Source: Larimichthys crocea
Taxonomy: Eukaryota; Chordata; Actinopteri; Sciaenidae
NCBI RefSeq assembly: GCF_000972845.2
Contig: NC_040028.1
Span: 11,044,038-11,108,037, forward strand
Reading direction: 5' to 3'
Length of the DNA: 64,000 bases
Shown: piece by piece, positions 12,301 to 23,933 of the stretch
How positions within the stretch are numbered: the first letter of the stretch is position 1
How the letters are laid out: every line of letters starts with the position of its first letter
Position numbers and translations under genes: made by a program
The notes under the pieces: generated by a model
Told to the model about the DNA's origin: nothing
Database searches by the model: none
The model's input: the letters and a program-made list of their open reading frames with translations, nothing else

Positions 12301-15300
12301 TCTCTGATAAGTGGAATTCAGTGCTGTTTAACTGAGCTGGCAAGATGTCCCTGCCAAATAAAACACCTCTATCAGGAACAGATAGTGTCTAGCCTGCTGC
12401 CATTTCAGCTTTGTGTGTTTTTTCCGCAGACCAATCAGGTTTTGCCATGACACATATTCTGTGCCTGAGTCAGGGCGGGCTTTACAATTACTTGCTGATG
12501 TATTACTATTCCTGCCACTTATTCATTTTCACAATGTTTATTCAGCCTGGCATAGTACCACCCAAAACCCACAAGGGGCTGGTTGGAATGGAGGAAATGG
12601 TTAGACACGGCCGGTCCACTATGTGTGTTTCTATACACAGAATTCCCTAACCTCTCCCTTAGCACACCTGGTGGTCTCAGGTCCTCCCAGAGACAAAATA
12701 ACAACCACTGATCTAAAAGTGTTACCATGACTGTGTATTTGTGAGGCGTGGTGAGGTCAGTGTGACACTTTTAGCTCAGCTGCAGAAAGAATTTGATAAA
12801 TTACCAAATAACCATAGCTGGAAAACTCCTGCTGGAAAGCTACTGCTCACAGATGAAGTCTCTGATCAGTATGCTGGTCACGCCACAGAGAGAAGGATGC
12901 TTTTTGGCATGATTTATTGATTTAATAGAAGCGATGTAATTACTTTCAGGGCAGCTTACCATCCAAAAGCTCCTCAAAGTCGTCGACAAAGAACTCTCGC
13001 AACGGCGGTCGCTTTGGTCTCTTCAGAGTGTTGAGCAGCTGCTGGATTTTGGAGGAGACGCGACTGTTGACTGGAACACCTACACAATGAGAGTGGAGGG
13101 GATGAAAAGAAAAGGGCAGGGGGGGGGGGGGGGGAGGGGAAAAAAAAAAAGGGGGGGGGGGGGGGGGGTGAAGAGAAATACAGACATGGGAAAAAAATAA
13201 TAATATCAGGGCAGAAATAGATGTAATTGAGAAGGTGGGGGGATACAGAAGATTTATGAAATAAGGAAAAGGGAATGGATGACAGATAAGAAAGAAAAAG
13301 AGAAAAAGGTCAGTGGGGTGCTCTAATGAGACAACCACAGAGGACAACCAGCTGTCACTCACATTGTAGCAGGACAACAAAACAGTGGACCACGAGGTCC
13401 TCTACAGTCACCTGGAGGTCTAAGGTCGCCGCCTTTCAGTCACTCTAGAGTCACTGACAAACCTCACAGGCTAAATAAACCAGGAAATGGGGAACCTCTT
13501 CGCCTGCTGCCTAGCAACAAAGCAATAAGTGATTCATGAGATCTCTCAAAAGGTGTCTGCTTCACATACGCTCTGCAGAATTCACAATTGTGGGAAGCCA
13601 AAATCAACTCTACCCCAGTCAAGTCAAAATATATGACAGCCATTTGACAATTATGTTAGAACTGCCGAACCAAAGCATAAATACAATAATCGTACATTTG
13701 TAAAGACAGAAGAACATGAATGAAGGAGCACGACAGGAGACGAAAAGGGAAAAAACAACAGACTAAGAATGACAGAAAAGTCTAAGTGTCCAGTTAGATT
13801 TTCCTTACATTTTGGATGGTGCAGACTATAATCATCATTGGACATCATTTCCTCCATATGAATTCATACTTAGTTTGGGAAGGGTGGTCTATGTCAGACA
13901 TTCCAGACAGCCACAGGAGACGAAGGCCACAGCTGCACACAGCTTGCATGATCTATCTTACTATAATAAGCCCAGATCAGACACACTCTGCCTCCTTGTG
14001 TAGGGACAGATGTACTGGGAGTAGGCGTGTGGGGGTCAGCGCTGCACCTGATGGGCCAATTAGAAAGCCCCCAGACACACAGGACAACATCTGAGGGGAC
14101 TGAAACCCACCCACTCAAGGGCATTTATATCTCATTAATATCACAGCCGGCCAGGACCTGCTTGTGATCAAGACTGTAATTAATGTATTCATTTCAAAGG
14201 TTATCCATCCACAGTATTAAATTACTGTAGGAAACATTGGGTCTCGTCTATTCGGTCTATATACAGTACACAGAATTGCTGACCATAATAGAACAAGCCT
14301 GTCATTAATGTGTACAAATCCCTGGAAAGACTAAAAACAATGTGTCAGTCCGTCTCTTAATATTTTTTGTCTTCGTTACACTGTGTGGCTTTCAGTCTTA
14401 AATATATTTGTTTCTACTGGAGACATTCAAAATGAGTTATTTCCTATATCAAATGTTACTCAAAGGAAACGCTGCATTTGTTTGGGACTATTTGCAGCCG
14501 TGGATTAAAACACATTTGGTACCCTAGAGAGCATTTACAGCACCAGGCTGACCAGATGAGTGCCTGAGTTGTGTTTTTAATAGTTTTCGGTAAACACTGG
14601 AGGATTGAGGATTAAGATATATCAGCTATACATCACACACAATACCTGTTAGTGGGATTAATGCATTGTTTGTTTTGGTTTATTGACAATAATGCACCAT
14701 GCTCCATACAGAACACATACACCAACACACTGAGCGTTAGTATCTGAGCACAGATGGAACTGAGGTTATTGTGTGGCATGTTTTCTACACCAAACTATGT
14801 GTTGTTGTGAAAATGGCAACAGTGCTAGATGTCTGCTGTCAAAGAACTAACTGTGTGGCTGCAGGCTAGCAGGCTTGTGTTACAGAGTGTAGTGAGGAAC
14901 ATGACATGTCTTGGTGTCTCGGTGTGAACACAGAAACCAGTATGTCAACATGCAAATTATTCACAACCCCCATCAATGAATAGTTACACCTGTCACGGAA
15001 ATGGCCTTTTCACACAGTCTGCTTCAGCGCGATCAGTTTGAAGAGCATTTAGCTTAGACATAGCTTGAAGATGCTATAAATGCTAAAGCTGTATGCAACA
15101 CACTCAATTAAACAAACACACACACACAAAAATCTAATGACTGGATTCACTGCAGCTTTGCATCTATTTTTGGAAGAAACGCACGGTTTGGACAAGTGCT
15201 AGACCTGACAGTGGAGGCGAAGGCAGAAACACAAACACACACACAAACACAAATGCACACGCAGCAGAGTGCACATACAGCCGAGTGCCATGGAGTTGGA

Positions 15301-18300
15301 GGAATAGTTATAAATACCATCCATTAAACTGAGGGATCCTTCACCTCTCCACTCACAGCCTGGAGGAGAGACATATCAGGATGTCAGTGAAACAGTCCTG
15401 TGAACTTGTGTGTGAGTCAATGTGTGAAATGTGTCATAGAGAAAATCTACCAGCAGCCAGACGTAGGTGAGAGTAGGCTTAAGAACAGACAGACTGTTGT
15501 TGTATCGTACCATAACAACAAAGATAGCATTTTCATCTGTTTTCATTTTTTTGTCATTTTATGTTAACAGCTCATGTGGGAAAACCTACACACGAGGTGT
15601 GAGTTTGAAACATCTTGAACACCGAGCAGCCAAACGGAAACAGATAAAAATGACACTCCATATTTTAAAAGTCCACAGATTAAAAAAGAAAAACAAATCC
15701 GTTCTCTTCTACGTGTCAAGCCGAGCTGAGCTGGTTTAGCATTTATTAGCAGTGTAAAAACCAGACAAGGCGCACATTCTTAATGACAGACGATGGATTG
15801 GAGGAAGGTAATAGCTGTGTCGAAGCAGTGCTCCGTTTTTTCCTGGCTGCTAGCGTATTAAAATATTGGAAAATAATTCACGGCAGCATTTCAGCTCTGA
15901 TGGATGAATGACGATGGAAGGGTGACAAGAACATATACGGACTGGTCGACCGGATTGTCAATGCATAGACTGTAAAAACCTCCTAAATAGACCTCCAAAA
16001 ACGGATCTGGGAGGTTCAGTGTTACCATAGCAACGCAAGAGGGTCAATCGGCAGCTTGTGCCAGTCTGAGAGGCAGACTGACTAAGGAGAGGACAGAGGG
16101 ACAGACAGCAGGGGAGAAAGGGGAATGGAGGTGATTGTATTTCTGTGTTGTGTGCGTTTTTGTGCGTGTGTGTGTGTGCAAGCAGGAAACTCACCATCTG
16201 CAGTCTCCATGACGCTGGTGTGGTGGTTGTAGCCCCGGGAAACGCCTCGCACCGAGGCCACCTGGGGCCGCTCCGTGTGAAGCGAGGAGCGCTCCGACAG
16301 CCCCGTCACATCGGGGGGCGCTGAGTGGTTATCTGTGGTGAGTGGGGTGTCGGGGGTTAAAAGGTCAAACGCCAGGCCTACTTTGGGCTATCGTTGCTAA
16401 ATGAAAATCTACCTGCAAACAAATTTAATTGAGAGGCTGAAAGCCTTTTTGTCATCTGCAAGTGAAAGTCTTCAAGTGCATAAAAGCAACAAGGATTTAA
16501 TGTTTGTACCCATCTGCTATGATAATGAATGAATGTTTTTGTTCAGCAGATACATTAAGTTCAGCAAGTAATGCATCTACAGAGAACAAGATGCGTAGTA
16601 TGATGTAGTATGTGTCACTGTTTCTGAAGTGGATGACTGACAAAATCAGAGTTCGAGGGGCCACGGAACAGGATGATATTGGAGATTTATTTACAGCTCT
16701 GCACCAGTCGCAGCTGCTACTTTATAACAGCAACCTTGAGAAGAGACAAGCTGGACAGAAATCAGACAGCGCCATCCTAATAGGACATCGCTATGCCAGC
16801 AACACATACAGACACACGCACACACAACACACACACACATACGCGAAGAAGACGCCATATCACTTTGCCACTGTGGAGAGACGGAGACGGATGGAGATAA
16901 ATCCCCTGAATCTCATTAACTAGCTTGTGACACTCGCATGGTTAAGAGGAACGAGGAGCTTTGACGGGGAAGTGGCTGTGAACCCTTTCACATGACTGAA
17001 TGACAGTGAGATGGCAGACGGAGACGACTAATTAGAGAGACATGAATTAAAACACTGTGTCTGGTTCCCTTTTGTCTTGCCTCATCAAGTGCTTTTGTGT
17101 ACCTGGAGGGAGATGTGGCCTTGACTGTAGCAGATGTATAAGACACTGCTGTCTGTCTGCGACTGAGCTGCAGTCTGAGCAACATAATACAGTTCAGACA
17201 TCAGCTTTGATGAGACAGAAATTCGGATTGGCTGGTGATAATAGAACGCGCTGAAGTTCTTATGATATCAGCAAAGGTAAGACAATGGAAAAAGTTTTAA
17301 AAACCTGTCTGCAGACATGATTCACGGGGGAATTCAAAACCATACAGCTAAGCAGATGGTTCTGTAAGCTTCTTAAAGGACTGCAGATTTTAGTCATTTT
17401 ACCCCCAATAAAACCTAACTGAGGATTCTCCTACCTGCACACTTGAACAGCACTTAAAGCATCTAATACTGCTTCCTAACTTGGCATAAAACGTCCTTCT
17501 AGTTCTATAATACCGTCCTAATTCAGCCACAATGACGATGAATGGGAATAATTCATGTTGAGCAAAAGGTATTCGCCTCTGGACTGACTGGATTAGAGTG
17601 CTGCATCAGTTAAAAGGGGACAAGAACATACAGATCTGCCAACCGAAATGTGATGGCGTGTGAGGCTGCGTGTGTCACTGACCTAGCTGGGTGTGTGCCA
17701 TTAGATCGGCCAGTGCGGTAGCTGCAGCGTTGGCGTTGAGGGCTGCGTGGGCAGTGGTGTTGGTGGTGGTGACGGATCTCCCTCCCGGGTGGGATGAGGT
17801 GGATGACGCGGAGGATGAGGTGGACGAACCCTGGATGACACGGTTAAACCAGTGCTCAACGGCTGGGTGGCCGTGGCCCTGGTAGGGCGTGGAGGTGGCC
17901 AGACGTCCCTGCCGGCGCAGCGAGCCCTCGTCTTCTGACGCTGAGGAGGTGTCTGTGTTTGACAGGTCAAGACAGGGCAGCGTCACAACAGTGGACAAAA
18001 ACCAAGATGGAAAAACTAGCAATGGAAGACTGCTGAATGATATGCTGATGATACATTATTCTACTTATACATACTGGTGACAGTACATATAAGCCAGTGG
18101 AATGGTCAGATGTTTTCAATGGAGATGTTGTTAAGCTGAAGGATGCTTGTTTTTCTTACGGCTTCACTGGTAGAGTATGCATTTGATTTGCCCATCAAAG
18201 TAGCCCCAGAGTGTTTTTACACGCTAAAGGTAGACAGTAAACATAATCAAAATGAATACAACTAACAAAGGCTCTTGACATATATATGGTACAAACTATA

Positions 18301-21300
18301 TGATGACTATATAGTAGGTATTGCATAAAGAAAATGAATAACATATTGTGTGCTCTTTTAGACACACTCAACTAGACAGCAACACTGGTATTCCTGTTTG
18401 AAGGTGTTGCTACAAAAAAAGTAAAAAAAAAAATATATACACATACTGTACTTGCATATAATACATATACAAACTGAAATGTCCTTAACAACCTAATGTT
18501 GATGTATAAAACCTTAAACTAACTTAAAACTAGTGTAATCTATGCGTATATTATCATGGCTTGGTCACTGATGATTTTACTGCCTCTCCAAGAGGCAACT
18601 GTGAGTTTCAGCAAAATCAGCGCAAACAGCAACAACTTAAAAAAAAATAAAAAAGGTAAAGATCATTCAAAACGAACACATTCGACTTCATCTGCCAAGC
18701 TCCCAAAAGTGTCTGCTCTTTCGATGGGATCACTGAAAGTAACACAAGAGCAGGCCAGTCTGAGACTTTGTATTCTGCTGAGAGCTGAGTGCAATGAAAG
18801 GGCTAAAAGGACTCAGGCATCATCCACTCGGGAATATTAAATGCTCCAATTTATAAACAACTGTTTTCAAAATTACCAACAAAAGGTCACACGATCAGTC
18901 ATGCTCTGCAGCCTCCAGGAAAAGTACGAAACTCATTCACGTCTTAAAATATTACACTGAAGTCTAAGCATATTTTACAAAACAAAGACTGAATAATATG
19001 GAAAACAAGTCCACTGAAAGATGAGAAGAGACATTTAGAGAACAGAGATTAGGTCTGTGTCTGCGATCAGCACGTGTGATGATGTCAACCTTCATGTGAT
19101 TATTCTGCCTCCTGATCACTCACAGTATGTACGCAGTAAGTTGAGTTGAGAAACTATCACACATCAACCTCGTGGCCTTGCAGAGGCTGTCAGAGGGAGG
19201 CTGGAGGAGGTTTGATTATAACGAGCTAAAATGTAAAGTCTCTACAACCAGCAGACTCATGGGGGTTATCTCACATTTATGATTCTGTTTGTTATTCCTC
19301 TGCCTCTATCCAATCTCTCTCCCTATCTCAGTAACCTTGACACAGTTGCGCAGAGGGAGAGGGAAAGAGGAGGTCAGGAAACAAACTGAAAGTAGAAACA
19401 GAGAGGTGGAAATAAAGTGAAAAAGAAAAAAAAGTGTTAGTGCACAGATAAACAGACAAAAACAGGAATACACAGTGAAGTGTGAGACAGAGAAAGACAG
19501 GCAGAGATGGAGGATTTGAGAGAGAAAACCTAAGCTGAGACGCATATATGCAGAGATCTCAGTTACTCTTGAGTAGCAATGAAATACTGTGCTCGAGCAA
19601 ACAGTTTTCACTGACTTGTTTCTATAGAAAATCGATTCAATCCTGTTGGCTGGAACAACTACATATTGTTGGTGCCTGAACAATCCTGTTGGCTGGAACA
19701 ACTACATATTGTTGGTGCCTGAAAAATTCACAAATTCCTCACAAATTGCACAAAGTACAGCTGAGACAGAGGTTTTGCAGGTAATTGGTCATCAACAAAA
19801 ATGCAGACATTTTGACCTGATGAAAAGTCACAGGGATCACCCCCAGCGATTAACAATTCACGTCTGAACCAATCATGACAATCAATCCAACAGCGGCCGA
19901 GACATTTCAGTCAGAATCACAAATGTCAACCTCGTAGTGGTGCAAGAGGAGAAATCAGAGCATCACAGAGATCAACAGGCTTCATCCTTGGGGGATCATT
20001 AATGTCTGTACCAAGTTTAATAGCAGTCCATCCTTGTCTGGACCAAAATGCTGGACTGACTGATAAACCAACATCAGAGCAATGCATGGCTACAAAAACA
20101 TTTGAGGAAAACTTTAATGTCAGGCTTTCATACATGTGGTTTTTGCATGGTTTTCTATGTATGAGTTCCAATATTTTGTTTATAGTGTAACTAAGCTGTA
20201 GTGTAAGTATTGGTCTGTACCTTGGCTACGTTAACTGTGTAATGTTAAGTTATGTTATGTAATGTTGTGTTAATGAATAAGGCTTCCATCATCCAGTCAT
20301 GCCATATTGTATTGAATGACAAGACCAGCAGTATAAAAACAGGTTTGCTCACATTACTACTGGTTTGTCACAATCAGTCATGTAGTGACACACAGTGTGA
20401 TCACATATAAACCAGTCACCGCAGATTAGTATGATGGAAAAGGAGAAAGTTCAATCAATGTGCACGTGCACCAAATACAGCTACCAACAACGGGATCTGT
20501 TCATCACTCTACAGCAGCTTTAGAGGCCAAACTTTATGGTCCCCGATACCTACAGTATGCACCGTGCCCCAATAGATTACAGTAGATCAGTCAGAGTGAC
20601 TGAAAACCACCATGAAGAGCCTCCTCCTTCTCCTGTTCAAACTCCAGTGTCTGAGCTCTTAATCCGGTTACTCGCTCCACCGCTGTGTCCTCTCTCTTTA
20701 CCCAAGACATGAGGCTCTGAGGCCCCCCACCAATTAACTCTTATACAGCAATGATGAAGCCACAGCAGTGTTTGAGATAAGTTTTCTGTCATCAAGTCTT
20801 ACACAGATATCTTACTGATTTAAAGATAAAAGTTTTTTTGGTAAGTATTCAGGCAAAATCAACAACAGAAACGTTTTTTGGGTTGTTGTTTTTTTGTGTT
20901 TTGAAAATCTCAACAAAAAAGAAGCTGCCTAAAGCAATAAAATGACAAATATTCAAATGAACAGGCCCACACAATACAAACTGTTATAAAAGCAGGAAAA
21001 AGGTCGACATTTTGAGACCATGTTAAAAATCTGATTATGCACCCATTATGCAACTCATGTGGGAAGGTCTGCCTGGAAACACAACAGTGAGAACTGGATC
21101 CTTTATAGTCACAAAGAATGGACACATTCATCAGACTGCACATTTCTCTCCAGTGGCAAATGCGTGGCAACATCGTCTTCGATTACTGGACACAACAGAG
21201 TGTCAACATCCTACACTCCAGTGCTCATGGGAACACATGAAAACATTGCATGAGCATAAACCTGTGCTGTGTGGATAAACTCTGCCCTTGCTGAACAGTA

Positions 21301-23902
21301 GGTTTAAAAAGGTCTCACCTGGCGGGGTGCATGCTTCAACAGAAGACTGAACTAACACAGATCGTCTCTTGGAGGGCATTGGCATTTTCCTCTCTTTGTA
21401 CTTTGCCAAAGCTGCTTGGACGGCTTCTGTGTGCAAATCTAAGAGAGCACATCGACACAGATTAGCAACAGAGGAGCACCAGGCGTTCGGAACTCTCTGG
21501 CAGTACGAACACATGATTACCCGATCTAAAGCGTTCATCCCGGGTGTTGGCTGCCCGGGACTTGTTGTGTTTGGAACCTGGGAGAACAGCTTGGGTGGAG
21601 GCCTGGATCCTGTTGTCAATTTGCAGAGAAGGATCTACACCTGCAGAGAGATGAGACCAAAGCAGGCACAGGGCAGTTTATAACAATACGCAAACAGAAG
21701 TTACAGCTTCCTCTAATGCTCAAATATAGACATATCAATATGAGAAATATGAGCACATGCACTCTTTAAGGAGAATTTGACTTGGACATAGAGAAACGCT
21801 GCTGAACCCACCAGATAAAGTATCCGCAAGCTTAATGGTAATCCCCTACTTAGGCTGCTTTCTTCTAATAAAGTAGCTTGGAGTTGAGAAAGTATTCACT
21901 TTAATTAATCTCGTCTCTCTTGCAGTTTTCCAGCTGCCTTCCAGCTTTCCAAGGGAAGTAAATGCAAATGACACAGACGTAACAGAAAGGAGGTGATTAA
22001 GAACCATGAATGTCAAAGACAACATCTTCTAACAAGAGCCTTCTAAAATTATCAAACTCTCAAACTCATCAACCTCTCTGTGCTCTGCCTGACGCAGGCA
22101 GTGATTCATCCTTTAGCTTATGCAATTCTCATTTGCGCTTCATAAAATAACTCGTGGTTAGGATCAGACGGGAAACCCAAGACTAATGCCAGAAGGAAGG
22201 TCACGGTTCGAGCTCAATTAGTAGTCCTCAGTTTTTCTTCACTTCTGCTCTTGTGTCGACGTATCTGAAGTATGTAAGGAAGAATAAATGTAAAGGAGAA
22301 ACTCATGAGAGAATACTGATGAGCTTGAATCCCATGGCATGCAGGATGTAAAATGACTAAATGAGATGAATATGTACTGTACTGTACATGACCAGTTTGA
22401 TCTAAATGAACTATTAATTATTGACAAGACACCTTCATCTTCCCTTCTTTTATGGGAACACATAAATCATGTAATATTTATATGACTAAAGAAAAGCACA
22501 ACCCACAACTTGCTTGTATTTCATTGTTGGGTAATAAAAGACCTTAGCAGTTATTTTAGTCAGAGCTGAAGGACACACACTTTACACACAATGGAACAGG
22601 AAGATCTAACATCCGTACTATAATTTATGGCAATACATCTGATATTACAGTTCTATAATATACAGTATATTTTCCTGAGAGTGGGACAAACCAGAGTATA
22701 AAGTTTTAAAAGGATGCTTCTGTAGTTCTGTGGCTCTGTCTTGATAAACAATAGCATCTTGTGCCATGTTTGCACAGCCTCCTACAGACCGCCTGTAGCT
22801 GTACTTGCAACAAGATTTATCATTCCCAAACAATGCATGTTTTGTACTTGCATATATAAATCAAGGTAGCAGCATAACAAATAACTAAATATAATTTACT
22901 GTATATTTGTAAGTACTTAAGCCCATGTGGAGGTGACGATGTAGAATAAGAACTAAAACATTTGAAACACTACAGGTTCATGCTACATTGGTGTTTTGCA
23001 GGGAATGTAGCTAAAATGAACAGAACACTCTTTGAAATTTACATAAAATATTTGTCTTTTAATTTATTCCAACAAATCTGATGTGAAGACATGGTCAAAT
23101 ATGCAGACACAACCAATAAGCCACCAGTACCAAGACCACAAACTGAATCCCACCTTTACTTCTGCACTACCTATTTCTCTGCATGATGATCATGAGAAGA
23201 TGCTGTCTTGTGTTTTTACTGCTACTGTCGCTTGATGCCTACCACTCATGGCATCACCCCCACTGTTGCTAAAGTGTTTTAAATAGCTACAGCGATGAGT
23301 AATTTATACAGAAAATATATAACCGTGGGTGTCACAGAATGACTGAGTGTGAGTGAGTCATCATTAAAATCACAACAATCCAGCTATATTCACGCACTTC
23401 AGCTGACATTTAGGGAGTCACAGCCCCTATCATTGGCTGTTGATTGATACTTAGTTCAACTTAAATTAACAGTGTAGCTAAAAAGCATCCATGGAAACAC
23501 TGTGGGCAGCTTTAAGGTTGCCGTGATGCTGCAACTTTTACTGACCTGTGACCAAATGGGCTACACAGAGTGGCTGCTTTTGCAAGTATACCCCATTAGA
23601 AAACAGTCTTTTGAGGACAGAGCTCCACCACGTCACATTCTGTCAGCGAGATCCAACAGCTAGCTGGCTAGCCAGTCAGACACCCGGCCAGCCATCAGCT
23701 CGCCTTGCTTTTCAGCGGCAGCTTAGTGGGGATCAGTGAGCTCAACACTGTCAGCAACTCTCAGACAGCGGCAGCACACACTGCAATGCTGAGCAACATT
23801 CACACACGCTTCAACTTAATCTATTCAATAACACAAGTTTCAAATATTACACACGGTTCAATAAGGCCCGAGGACATTTAAGGACATGATGCATGGAGGC
23901 TG

Positions 23903-23933
<31 letters not shown>

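Larger units (their letters stand above)
6586..12959 (-). other. Introns 7-16 of dip2a
   Basis: Introns between exons 7 and 17 (80 to 991 bases). The larger ones, 9202-10131, 10867-11770 and 11969-12959, hold no exon or repeat I can name; short A-rich and purine-rich tracts occur near 9580-9670 and 11280-11390. Confidence 0.8.
13080..16194 (-). other. dip2a intron 6
   Basis: 3115-base intron between exons 6 and 7. Besides the G/A homopolymer block near exon 7 and a (CA)n tract near exon 6, it is unique non-coding sequence with no candidate exon. Confidence 0.8.
17953..21318 (-). other. dip2a intron 4
   Basis: 3366-base intron between exons 4 and 5. It holds a 43-base tandem duplication and a probable dispersed repeat (listed separately); no coding exon recognised. 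Confidence 0.8.

Noticed and set aside
19638..19723. CRISPR-like repeat
   Set aside because: Only two adjacent identical units with no spacers, in a vertebrate intron.
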